NCBI GenBank assembly: GCA_964557845.1
Contig: CAZLBV010000338.1
Span: 1-9,469, forward strand
Origin: CAZLBV01 sp964557845
GTDB lineage: Bacteria > Acidobacteriota > Aminicenantia > Aminicenantales > Aminicenantaceae
Direction: 5' to 3'
Length of the DNA stretch: 9,469 nucleotides
Position numbers and translations under genes: made by a program. A model generated the notes under the pieces. The model was not told where the DNA came from. It saw nothing but the letters and a program-made list of their open reading frames with translations, and ran no database searches. Positions 1 through 6,567 of this stretch are shown here, piece by piece; position 1 is the first letter of the stretch, and every line of letters begins with the position of its first letter.

Positions 1-1
1 C

Positions 2-1351
2 GTCGAAGAGATAGCGGAAAACAATCAAAAAGGCCGGCCCGCACTGGTTGGCACCATATCGATAGAGAATTCCGAATATCTCTCCTCTCTACTCCATAAA
101 CAAGGGATAAAACATATCGTCCTTAATGCCAAATATCATGAGATGGAAGCCAAGATAATCGCCCAGGCAGGCAGGATAGGAGCCATCACCATCGCTACCA
201 ACATGGCAGGACGAGGAGTGGATATTCTGCTGGGAGGAAATCCGGAATACCTGGCCAGAGAAAACCTCTCAAAAAAAGGAAAAGATCTTGAAAAAATTAA
301 CCCGGAAGAATTCGAGGCAGCTGTTGAGGAAACCCGCAAGATCACCGATCAGGAACATGAACAGGTCATAAGCCTTGGGGGGCTTCATATCATAGGTACA
401 GAAAGACACGAGGCGCGCAGAATCGACAACCAGTTAAGGGGACGTGCTGGCAGGCAGGGAGACCCCGGCTCATCCCGTTTTTATCTATCCCTCGAAGATG
501 ATCTGATGCGGATCTTCGGAAGCGACCGGTTATCCGGACTGATGGGACGAATCGGAATGCAGGAAGGTGTTCCCATAGAACACAAAATGGTCAGCAAAGC
601 CATCGAACGGGCGCAGAAACAGGTTGAAGCCCAAAACTTCTCCATCAGAAAACACCTCCTTGAATATGACGATGTGATGAACAAGCAGAGGGAATCCATC
701 TACCGATTAAGAAGGGAAATTCTGAGGGGCGAGAGTAAAAAAGAATATATCCAGGAAGTAATCCAATCCATTCTCGATTGGATCATGGAAAACCATACCA
801 ATAAAGAAAAATCCCCGGATGAATGGGATACCGAAGGATTCACCAAAGCGATCGGAGCACAGTTCGGTTTGAATGCTGAAGAACTCGGGATCGATTGGGA
901 CACCATTAATTTCGACGAGCTCAATGAATTGATGTCAAACAAATTACAGGAGATCTATTCTGACAAAGAGAAATTACTCACACCTGAAAGGATGCGTGAA
1001 TTCGAGCGAGTCATAATGCTCCAGATCATCGACAATCAATGGAAAGACCACTTATTAGGAATGGATTATCTTAAGGAAGGGATCGGGCTTCGCGGCTATG
1101 GGCAGAGAGACCCTCTGGTAGAATATAAAAAAGAAAGCTATGACATGTTCCAGGCTATGATGGACCGGATCGAAGATGAGACCATCCGCTATCTATTCCT
1201 GCTTCAGCCAGTAGAAGAACAGGAGCTTCCCCAGAGAAAAGAACAAAACCTTTATTACAGGGCCCCGCAAAATTCTCCAGCAGCACCCCGCGGAAAGCAG
1301 GCTCGGTCTATGATCCCTAAAAAAAGAAAAAAGAAAAAAAAGAGACAATAA
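2..1351 (+). CDS. secA: Protein translocase subunit SecA, C-terminal part (5' end outside window)
   Basis: SecA is the ATPase motor that pushes unfolded preproteins through the SecYEG channel at the cytoplasmic membrane. The reading frame is open from base 2, so the gene starts upstream; about 449 residues are visible, roughly the C-terminal half of a normal SecA. The second nucleotide-binding domain is clear: GTISIENSE, LNAKYHE, the motif V stretch NMAGRGVDI followed by LGGNPEY, and motif VI QLRGRAGRQGDPGSSRF. The helical scaffold and two-helix-finger region follows, with the hallmark stretch DNQWKDHLLGMDYLKEGIG then LRGYGQRDPLVEYK. Two oddities are visible. Motif V has Val where SecA normally has Thr (GRGTDI). 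The protein also ends in a run of Lys and Arg (KKRKKKKKRQ) rather than the cysteine-rich zinc-binding SEC-C tail. guaB starts 10 bases after the stop. Family identity is certain. Confidence 0.97.
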   Translation, partial: VEEIAENNQKGRPALVGTISIENSEYLSSLLHKQGIKHIVLNAKYHEMEAKIIAQAGRIGAITIATNMAGRGVDILLGGNPEYLARENLSKKGKDLEKINPEEFEAAVEETRKITDQEHEQVISLGGLHIIGTERHEARRIDNQLRGRAGRQGDPGSSRFYLSLEDDLMRIFGSDRLSGLMGRIGMQEGVPIEHKMVSKAIERAQKQVEAQNFSIRKHLLEYDDVMNKQRESIYRLRREILRGESKKEYIQEVIQSILDWIMENHTNKEKSPDEWDTEGFTKAIGAQFGLNAEELGIDWDTINFDELNELMSNKLQEIYSDKEKLLTPERMREFERVIMLQIIDNQWKDHLLGMDYLKEGIGLRGYGQRDPLVEYKKESYDMFQAMMDRIEDETIRYLFLLQPVEEQELPQRKEQNLYYRAPQNSPAAPRGKQARSMIPKKRKKKKKRQ

Positions 1352-1361
1352 GTGAGGAAAG

Positions 1362-2825
1362 ATGTTGGATAAAAATTTGAAATTGGGATTGACTTTCGAT
1401 GATGTTCTGGTGCTTCCTTCCAAAACAGAGATAATTCCTGCTGAGGCGAACGTATCTACAAAATTGAGCAGGAATATATCTCTTAACATACCAATAGTCA
1501 GCTCAGCTATGGATACGGTAACTGAGTCTAAAATGGCAATCGCGCTGGCGCAGGTCGGAGGGATCGGTATTATCCACCGCAATTTATCCTTAAAAAGACA
1601 AGTTGAAGAAGTGGATAAAGTAAAGCGCCATGAAAGCGGCATGATCGTCGACCCGATTACCATGCGGCCCCACAACAAGATATTTGAGGCCCGGGAAGCC
1701 ATGGAAAAATACAAGATCTCCGGACTCCCCATCACCGATGAGAGTAATACTCTGATGGGGATATTAACAAACCGGGATATTCGCTTTGAAACACGCTTGA
1801 ACCTTCCCATAGATGAAGTTATGACCAAAGACCTGATCACTGTCCCGTTAGGGACATCACTGGAAGAAGCGGAAAAACTATTTCATAAACATAAAATCGA
1901 AAAGATATTGATGGTCGATGGAAACTATAAATTAAAAGGTTTGATAACTTACAAGGATGTACTGAAGAGAACCAGATATCCTCTGGCGACCAAGGATGAA
2001 TTCGGAAGGCTGAGAGTCGGTGGAGCCGTAGGAGCGGCAAATGACACTTTGGAACGGGCCAAAGCGCTTATCGACGCCAAGGTGGATGTTTTGGTGGTAG
2101 ACACTGCCCACGGCCACTCAAGGCGCGTTCTTGACATCATCAAAATGCTTAAGAAAGAGTTTCCAAAACAGGAGCTCATCGCTGGAAATATTGCTTCTAA
2201 GGAAGCAGCTAAAGATCTGATCGAACTGGGAGTGGATGCTGTTAAGGTTGGAGTAGGCCCCGGATCTATCTGCACGACCAGGATAGTAACCGGCGCTGGA
2301 ATCCCTCAGATCACTGCGATCGCAGAAGTATTTTCCCTTACAAAGGAAAAAGGAATTCCTCTCATTGCCGACGGCGGGATAAAATATTCCGGGGATATAA
2401 CCAAAGCCATTGTGGCCGGAGCCTCATCAGTCATGCTTGGGAATCTGCTGGCAGGAACGATCGAATCTCCTGGTGAGGTGGTCATTTATCAAGGCCGTTC
2501 GTACAAAACCTATCGTGGCATGGGTTCGTTGGAAGCCATGCGGGAAGGAAGCCGGGATAGGTATTTTCAAGATACCATCATTGGAGAAACCAAGCTGGTT
2601 CCGGAAGGAATAGAAGGAAGGGTTCCTATTAAAGGAAACGTATCCCACCTCATCGAAATGATGGTTGGCGGTCTAAAAGCCGGCATGGGGTATGCCGGAG
2701 CACGGACTATAGCTGAATTACAGGATAAAGGTAAATTCATCCAAATCACCCTGGCCGGGATAAAAGAGAGCCACGTGCATGATGTTATTATTACGAAAGA
2801 GGCTCCCAATTACCACCTCGACTAA
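1362..2825 (+). CDS. guaB: Inosine-5'-monophosphate dehydrogenase
   Basis: This cytosolic enzyme oxidises IMP to XMP with NAD+, the first committed step of GMP synthesis. At 487 residues it has the usual bacterial IMPDH length and architecture. The N-terminal barrel segment has LTFDDVLVLPS and SSAMDTVTE. A tandem CBS (Bateman) insert occupies about residues 95-205 (GLPITDESN, VMTKDLITVP). The rest of the barrel carries VDTAHGHS and the catalytic loop GPGSICTTR, whose nucleophile is Cys304. IADGGI, the flap YRGMGSLEAM and the Arg400-Tyr401 pair (DRYF) that activates water follow. The start is supported by a purine-rich ribosome site (GTGAGGAAAG) directly before the ATG, which fills the whole gap after the secA stop. 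Co-transcription with secA is therefore likely. No substitution is seen at a key residue. A GMP reductase is ruled out by the CBS insert and the complete IMPDH flap. Confidence 0.97.
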   Translation: MLDKNLKLGLTFDDVLVLPSKTEIIPAEANVSTKLSRNISLNIPIVSSAMDTVTESKMAIALAQVGGIGIIHRNLSLKRQVEEVDKVKRHESGMIVDPITMRPHNKIFEAREAMEKYKISGLPITDESNTLMGILTNRDIRFETRLNLPIDEVMTKDLITVPLGTSLEEAEKLFHKHKIEKILMVDGNYKLKGLITYKDVLKRTRYPLATKDEFGRLRVGGAVGAANDTLERAKALIDAKVDVLVVDTAHGHSRRVLDIIKMLKKEFPKQELIAGNIASKEAAKDLIELGVDAVKVGVGPGSICTTRIVTGAGIPQITAIAEVFSLTKEKGIPLIADGGIKYSGDITKAIVAGASSVMLGNLLAGTIESPGEVVIYQGRSYKTYRGMGSLEAMREGSRDRYFQDTIIGETKLVPEGIEGRVPIKGNVSHLIEMMVGGLKAGMGYAGARTIAELQDKGKFIQITLAGIKESHVHDVIITKEAPNYHLD

Positions 2826-2830
2826 TTGGG
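2805..2830 (+). terminator. Hairpin straddling the guaB stop codon, possible weak terminator
   Basis: CCCAATTA at 2805-2812 and TAATTGGG at 2823-2830 form a perfect 8-bp stem with a 10-base loop. The stop codon lies in the right arm. No T-tract follows directly; the nearest T-rich run is near 2893-2900. It is therefore not a canonical intrinsic terminator, but it is the best candidate for ending or protecting the secA-guaB transcript. Confidence 0.3.
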
Positions 2831-2999
2831 CCTGAATTATTAGTAAAATTGGCCGACTTCAAAAAGTTTTATATCCTATTTGTATAATAATTGTTTTTTT
2901 AGTAATCAATGCCTATAAGTAATCTTGATACTTTTATTAAAAATAGTCGGCCTCTTTTACCCTACGGGCGAACCAATCTCAGCGCCTTTGTTTCGGCTT

Positions 3000-3036
3000 G
3001 GCAGGTTCAAGGTAGTTTACTACATTTTCACCTGCC
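3000..3036. repeat. Nested inverted repeat (double hairpin)
   Basis: The outer arms are GGCAGGT (3000-3006) and ACCTGCC (3030-3036), a perfect 7-bp match. Inside them, GTAGT (3012-3016) and ACTAC (3019-3023) make a second perfect 5-bp stem with a 2-base loop. Two nested perfect palindromes in 37 bases is unlikely by chance and suggests a folded RNA or a palindromic repeat unit. Orientation is unknown. Confidence 0.6.
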
Positions 3037-3123
3037 AGCGCCTCGCAAATGCACTTACCTTGATCCGCTAATAATCCAGGCTTATCGTGTTTCCGCAAAT
3101 CTCAGGAATCCGTATATCTTTGA

Positions 3124-3150
3124 GGGGAGGTGGGTGAGGGAGGGAATGGG
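3124..3150 (+). other. G-quadruplex motif
   Basis: Five runs of three or more G occur in 27 bases: 3124-3127, 3132-3134, 3138-3140, 3142-3144 and 3148-3150, with spacers of 4, 3, 1 and 3 bases. This meets the standard intramolecular quadruplex pattern of four G3 runs with loops of 1-7. It lies between the ends of two convergent transcription units. Folding in the cell is inference. Confidence 0.5.
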
Positions 3151-3162
3151 ATAGTCACTTCA

Positions 3163-3208
3163 CTGCCCTGAATTCGCGGGATTACACATACAGCTTCATT
3201 CAGGGCAG
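3163..3208. repeat. 11-bp perfect inverted repeat
   Basis: CTGCCCTGAAT (3163-3173) and ATTCAGGGCAG (3198-3208) are exact reverse complements separated by 24 bases. No T-tract follows on either strand, so it is not a typical intrinsic terminator. It could be the end of a small repeat element, part of a structured RNA, or a transcript-end structure for the convergent units. Confidence 0.6.
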
Positions 3209-3281
3209 CTTGCGTTTGCACCAACCTCGACGTGTAAATAATCTAGATATTTTCGGTTTAACTTAGAAATAAAATAACCGA

Positions 3282-3638
3282 TCATTTTACTTGTTTAATA
3301 CGATTTTTATCATCGACTATTACGATCGCAGGCACAAAATATTCGAGTTCCTCATCTTCCAGCAGTGAATAGGCGGCAATGATCACCTTGTCTCCAACCA
3401 CAGCTTTATGGGCTGCTGCTCCATTCACACAGACTATACCCGAACCTTCTTCTCCTTTGATCAGATAGGTCGTGAATCTCTCACCATTGGTAATGTTATA
3501 GACTTGAATTTGCTCATAGGGGGCCATCCCGGCTTCCTTCATCAGCTTTTCATCTAAGGTCAGGCTCCCTTCGTAGGCTAAATCAACCTGGGTCACAGAC
3601 GCGCCGTGAACTTTGGCTCTAAGCATAAATCTCCTCAT
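3282..3638 (-). CDS. panD: Aspartate 1-decarboxylase proenzyme
   Basis: PanD decarboxylates L-aspartate to beta-alanine, the second half of pantothenate. It is made as a proenzyme that cleaves itself between Gly24 and Ser25, turning the serine into the pyruvoyl cofactor. The cleavage context YEGSLT is intact at residues 22-27. The other active-site residues, Arg54 (GERFTTY) and Tyr58, sit at the same positions as in the E. coli enzyme. Length is 118 residues against about 126 in E. coli. The first ATG is preferred because it places the cleavage site at 24/25, as in the family; a second ATG at codon 5 would shorten the protein. The start codon directly abuts the panC stop (TAA then ATG), with a GAGGAG ribosome site inside the panC end, so the two are translationally coupled. 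Last gene of the pan operon. Confidence 0.97.
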   Translation of the reverse strand: MRRFMLRAKVHGASVTQVDLAYEGSLTLDEKLMKEAGMAPYEQIQVYNITNGERFTTYLIKGEEGSGIVCVNGAAAHKAVVGDKVIIAAYSLLEDEELEYFVPAIVIVDDKNRIKQVK

Positions 3639-4496
3639 TTATTCTTTCTCCTCTGTGCTAATGATCATATTATCTATTAATCTGATCCTTCCGATAAAAA
3701 CAGCCAGAGCTATTAAAGCCTGGTTTTCGATCAAGGATAGAGGCTCAAGTTCTCTGGTATCGACGATCTCGGCATAATCCAATTTAACCATTGGTTCGGC
3801 TTCAATTTTTTCCTTGATTATTTTTAACAGCTGCTTACTTTCTCGTATACCTTGATCAAACATGTCTTTGGCTTGTTTAAGGCTTCGATTTAAGACCAGA
3901 GCTGCCTTTCTCTGCTGCTGGTCGAGATAGACATTCCTTGAACTCAAGGCTAATCCATCTTCATCCCTAACAATAGGAATAACCTCAATCTTCACATCCA
4001 GATTAAGATCTTCAGCCATCTTCTTCAAAATAATCGCCTGCTGAGCATCCTTTTGTCCAAAAAAGGCGATATCCGGATGGACAATATTAAAAAGTTTAAG
4101 AACCACCGTACATACTCCCCGAAAATGATCAGGACGGGTTTTACCGCATAGCTTATTCTGCAGTCCATGGACTTCCACATAGGTTTTATAACCCAGAGGA
4201 TACATATCCTCAGGGTCAGGGGCGAAAACGAAATTGACCCCTGCCTGTTCCAGGAGTCCAATATCCCTAACATGATCTCTGGGATACTCTTTAAAATCCT
4301 CATTCGGCCCGAATTGAGTGGGATTGACGAATACACTGACCACACAGGTATCCGCAGCCTTCACACAGGCCTTGATCAGGCTCAAATGACCTTCATGGAG
4401 AAATCCCATCGTGGGTACGAATCCAAGGGAATCTCCACGCTCTTTTTTATCTTGGGAGATGGCTTTCATCTCCTGGATCGCTTTTATTATTTTCAT
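3639..4496 (-). CDS. panC: Pantothenate synthetase (pantoate--beta-alanine ligase)
   Basis: PanC joins pantoate and beta-alanine using ATP, through a pantoyl-adenylate intermediate, to give pantothenate. At 285 residues it matches the usual length (E. coli 283). Nucleotidyltransferase signatures are intact: MGFLHEGHLSL with the HxGH motif at 34-37, FVNPTQFGPNEDF at 56-68, FFGQKDAQQ at 145-153, and the KMSKS-like SSRNVYL at 185-191. It lies 62 bases downstream of panB and abuts panD, which uses its product partner beta-alanine. The ribosome site is poor (GAAAGAAA right before the ATG). The start is chosen because the following residues align with the normal PanC N-terminus. No missing catalytic residue is apparent. 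Confidence 0.97.
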   Translation of the reverse strand: MKIIKAIQEMKAISQDKKERGDSLGFVPTMGFLHEGHLSLIKACVKAADTCVVSVFVNPTQFGPNEDFKEYPRDHVRDIGLLEQAGVNFVFAPDPEDMYPLGYKTYVEVHGLQNKLCGKTRPDHFRGVCTVVLKLFNIVHPDIAFFGQKDAQQAIILKKMAEDLNLDVKIEVIPIVRDEDGLALSSRNVYLDQQQRKAALVLNRSLKQAKDMFDQGIRESKQLLKIIKEKIEAEPMVKLDYAEIVDTRELEPLSLIENQALIALAVFIGRIRLIDNMIISTEEKE

Positions 4497-4558
4497 TTTC
4501 TTTCTATTCCATAAAACCTTACCCTGGCCCTATCATTCCCAGATTAGCAGCAGCAAAA

Positions 4559-5425
4559 TCACTTTTTTCTGACCGGCTTCAACTCATTCAGGATCTTCCC
4601 ATCTTTTAGATGATATGACTGAGAATCATCCGGGAAAGATCCATTTTCAACCTCTTTGACATAGGCTGAAATCGCAGTATCCAATATCTCATGAAGGTCA
4701 ATATATCTTTTTACAAATTTCGGCAGATAACCATTTGAATATCCTACCAGATCATGAAAGACCAAAATTTGTCCATCGCAGAAAGGGCCGGCTCCGATCC
4801 CGATCGTAGGGATCCGCAGTTTTTCCGTGACCAATTTAGCCAGTTCCATTGGGATGCACTCTAGAATGACTGCAAAGACTCCGGCAGCTTCCAATTTCAG
4901 GGCATCTTTTAGGATCTTTTCTGCTTCCTCTTTTATTTTCCCCCTGACTTTAAACTGGCCGAGATGATAAATGGACTGGGGAGTCAGCCCTACATGCCCC
5001 ATAACCGGAATCTCTGCCTCCACTAGATTCTCTATCAAACGGAGCCTCTTAGAAGAAGCCCCTTCTATCTTCACTGCCTTAGCTCCAGCTTCTTTAAGAA
5101 ATCTGGAAGCATTAAATACTGATTCCTCTACAGAAAGATGAAATGAAAAATAGGGCATGTCACCGATAACCAGAGCCCGCTCTGTTCCTCTGACTACAGC
5201 CTTGGTGTGGTGGAGCATTTCCTCCATGGTGACAGGAATAGTATTGCTGTAACCGAGAACAACCATACCCATTGAATCCCCTACCAAAATGATGTCGATC
5301 CCGGCCCGATCCAAGATCTTGGCATTCGGAAAATCATAAGCCGTCAAAGCGGTGATCTTCTTTTTTTTCTCTTTTTTTTCCTGGATATAAGGGATGGTAA
5401 CTTGTTGAATATCTAGTTCAGACAT
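4559..5425 (-). CDS. panB: 3-methyl-2-oxobutanoate hydroxymethyltransferase
   Basis: PanB transfers a hydroxymethyl group from 5,10-methylene-tetrahydrofolate to alpha-ketoisovalerate, giving ketopantoate, the first step of pantothenate synthesis. The 288 residues form a complete TIM-barrel enzyme. ALTAYD, then VGDSMGMVVLGY with metal ligand Asp50, VIGDMPY with metal ligand Asp89, KIEGA with Glu121, GHVGLTPQS, the catalytic Glu189 in LECIP, and IGIGAGPFCDGQ followed by LVFHDL are all present. A good ribosome site (GGAGAAAGGA) precedes the ATG. The N-terminus has a Lys/Glu-rich stretch (KKEKKKK, residues 17-23) encoded by two runs of eight A. It is the first pan gene, 161 bases after the kinase-like gene. 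No strong promoter stands out in that gap, so it probably shares the promoter upstream of the kinase. Confidence 0.97.
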   Translation of the reverse strand: MSELDIQQVTIPYIQEKKEKKKKITALTAYDFPNAKILDRAGIDIILVGDSMGMVVLGYSNTIPVTMEEMLHHTKAVVRGTERALVIGDMPYFSFHLSVEESVFNASRFLKEAGAKAVKIEGASSKRLRLIENLVEAEIPVMGHVGLTPQSIYHLGQFKVRGKIKEEAEKILKDALKLEAAGVFAVILECIPMELAKLVTEKLRIPTIGIGAGPFCDGQILVFHDLVGYSNGYLPKFVKRYIDLHEILDTAISAYVKEVENGSFPDDSQSYHLKDGKILNELKPVRKK

Positions 5426-5556
5426 ATCTTTTCCTTTCTCCCCATCTTGTCTTAGTGCTCAAATCATAGGTACCAAGATTGAGGTAAAGTCACTAACCTG
5501 AATCATTTATAAAAAAATGTCGTTAGAAAAACTTAATATCCTATTATTATCGCAAA

Positions 5557-5571
5557 TGGACATAAAGTCCA
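5557..5571. repeat. Short hairpin between the kinase-like gene and panB
   Basis: TGGAC (5557-5561) and GTCCA (5567-5571) form a 5-bp stem with a 5-base loop, 16 bases after the stop of the upstream minus-strand gene. No T-run follows on the minus strand, so termination would be weak at best. Confidence 0.25.
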
Positions 5572-5586
5572 CATAAATAATGACCA

Positions 5587-6246
5587 CTATTCCTTTGATT
5601 TATTTCCTAATGGCACATAGAACAAAGGACTTTTTTTCATCTGGCTTATTTTATTGATCAGGTCATTGATATCCTCATCCCGGTTCCAATCCAAATCATC
5701 GGCTTTTACCACCAGAAGAGGAGCCGCCTGATAGTTAAAAAAGAAATAATCATAAGCTTCGATCAGATCCTCCAAATATTTCTCAGAGATATTTTTTTCG
5801 AGAGAAGCCCCTTCCTGTTCTATTCTCTTCAACAAACAAGAGAGAGAGATCTGAAGATAAACAACCAGATCTGGTTTTGGAATACGCTCACTAAAGATCG
5901 AAAAAATCTTCTCATACACCATCAACTCATCATCAGCCAGTATCTGATAAGCATAGATCTTGTCTTTTTCAAACAGATAATCACATATTATCCTTTCTTC
6001 AAAAAGATTTCGCTGTAATAACCGGGTCTGCTGCAGGTTCCGGTTGACCAGAAAAACCAGTTGGGCTAAAAAAGCAGCCCCCTCCTTTTCCTCATAAAAA
6101 TCTTTTAAATAAGGATTATCTTTTCGGTCGAATATTACCTGGCCTCCTATCTTCTTAGTTAAAATTTCAGCTACTTTGGTTTTTCCTGATCTCATAACTC
6201 CATCTATGGCAATGTGCTGAAACTGGATGTTTTCTTTATCGGACAT
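5587..6246 (-). CDS. Deoxynucleoside kinase family protein (P-loop)
   Basis: Proteins of this family phosphorylate deoxynucleosides (deoxyadenosine, deoxycytidine, deoxyguanosine) in the salvage of DNA precursors. The 219-residue protein has a P-loop at 16-23 (GVMRSGKT), a NPYLKDFY segment at 45-51, the helix LAQLVFLVNRNLQQ at 60-73, ERIICDYLFEKDKI at 84-97 corresponding to the family's conserved arginine and DYLF region, and a lid-like LLKRIEQEG. Two features differ from typical members: the P-loop lacks the usual second glycine (GxxGxGKT), and the segment before NPYL reads FDRKD where a conserved glutamate normally acts as base. The substrate is uncertain and activity may be altered. Ribosome site AGGT lies about 8 bases before the ATG. 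It precedes panBCD behind a recognisable promoter, suggesting co-transcription. Confidence 0.8.
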   Translation of the reverse strand: MSDKENIQFQHIAIDGVMRSGKTKVAEILTKKIGGQVIFDRKDNPYLKDFYEEKEGAAFLAQLVFLVNRNLQQTRLLQRNLFEERIICDYLFEKDKIYAYQILADDELMVYEKIFSIFSERIPKPDLVVYLQISLSCLLKRIEQEGASLEKNISEKYLEDLIEAYDYFFFNYQAAPLLVVKADDLDWNRDEDINDLINKISQMKKSPLFYVPLGNKSKE

Positions 6247-6292
6247 TTTTCAACCTGGATTGATATCACAATTTTATATTAATGACTGCACA

Positions 6293-6321
6293 AACATAAC
6301 GGATAAAAGAAGATAAGTCAA
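6293..6321 (-). promoter_or_regulatory. Sigma70-like promoter for the kinase-panBCD operon
   Basis: Read on the minus strand, TTGACT (6316-6321; 5 of 6 to consensus) is followed after exactly 17 bases by TATGTT (6293-6298; 4 of 6). Transcription would begin near 6286 and leave a leader of about 40 bases before the ATG at 6246. It is the best promoter I see in the window and lies in a gene-free stretch directly upstream of the operon. Confidence 0.5.
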
Positions 6322-6472
6322 TAATATGAAGATCAAAAGGCAGAATATAGAAGACAGGAGATAGAAGAAAATCTAAAACCTAAAAATGAAATTCAAAACA
6401 GAAGAAATAGTTTTAAATGTTAAGTTTTAAGTAAAAAAGCCTCATTTCAATTAGGTAGAGTTTAAAGGATTC

Positions 6473-6504
6473 AAAAATAGCAGGGGATTTCTTTTTCTTC
6501 CCCC
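6473..6504 (-). terminator. Possible intrinsic terminator after the PspC gene
   Basis: On the minus strand GGGGA pairs with TCCCC (6499-6503 with 6483-6487, extendable by a G-T pair at 6504/6482) around an 11-base A-rich loop. A run of five T (6473-6477) begins a few bases past the stem. The stem is short and the T-run is displaced, so strength is doubtful, but it is correctly placed to end the upstream transcript before the kinase-pan promoter. Confidence 0.35.
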
Positions 6505-6531
6505 TCACCTCTCGCCCCTAACCTTTCATCC

Positions 6532-6555
6532 ACTCATTGGCTCATTGACTCATTC
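6532..6555. repeat. Three 8-base tandem units
   Basis: ACTCATTG, GCTCATTG and ACTCATTC follow one another at 6532-6539, 6540-6547 and 6548-6555, differing at one base each from the consensus. They look like a small slippage-derived array just beyond the 3' end of the PspC gene. Confidence 0.5.
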
Positions 6556-6567
6556 ACATTGGTTGGT

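Larger units (their letters stand above)
2826..3281. other. 456-base convergent intergenic region without a supported gene, rich in inverted repeats
   Basis: This gap separates guaB (+) from panD (-). About 2860-2945 and 3230-3281 are AT-rich, while the middle (about 2945-3215) is visibly richer in GC. The middle holds a nested hairpin, a G-rich tract and an 11-bp inverted repeat, each listed separately. GGCCGACT at 2851-2858 and AGTCGGCC at 2945-2952 are a further 8-bp inverted pair around an AT-rich stretch. CAGCGCCT occurs twice as a direct repeat, at 2980-2987 and 3036-3043. TCGGTT (3253-3258) and AACCGA (3276-3281) form a weak stem next to the panD stop. An 81-codon frame at 2909-3154 has no ribosome site and resembles no family I know. 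The region may be a decayed mobile or interspersed element, or a structured RNA; the sequence alone does not decide. Confidence 0.6.
6247..6567. other. 321-base gene-free stretch
   Basis: This stretch lies between the start of the kinase-like gene and the end of the PspC gene, both on the minus strand. It holds the promoter at 6293-6321, an A-rich low-complexity tract at about 6330-6450 with loosely repeated AGAAGA units, a possible terminator at 6482-6504, and three 8-base tandem units at 6532-6555. No reading frame with a ribosome site or recognisable product is present. Confidence 0.6.

Noticed and set aside
1193..1840. 215-codon open frame on the minus strand across the secA-guaB junction
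   Set aside because: It lies entirely antisense to two certain genes (secA and guaB), shows no family similarity and is a shadow of their codon structure.
2909..3154. 81-codon open frame on the + strand between guaB and panD
   Set aside because: It has no ribosome binding site, no recognisable domain and unusual composition, and it runs through hairpins and the G-rich tract. It is better explained as chance openness in a non-coding element.
3253..3281. Terminator for panD
   Set aside because: The TCGGTT/AACCGA stem has only 6 bp, a 17-base loop and no T-run on the minus strand, too weak to call.
4167..4514. 115-codon + strand frame opposite panC
   Set aside because: It is antisense to a well-supported enzyme whose motifs lie throughout the same bases, and no ribosome site or domain is seen.
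5426..5586. Possible promoter or riboswitch directly upstream of panB
   Set aside because: TATGAT and TATAAA boxes can be found on the minus strand, but none has a matching -35 at proper spacing, and no known riboswitch core was recognised.
6330..6450. CRISPR-like or minisatellite repeats in the A-rich intergenic tract
   Set aside because: The AGAAGA-like units are irregular in length and spacing and look like low-complexity drift, not an array.
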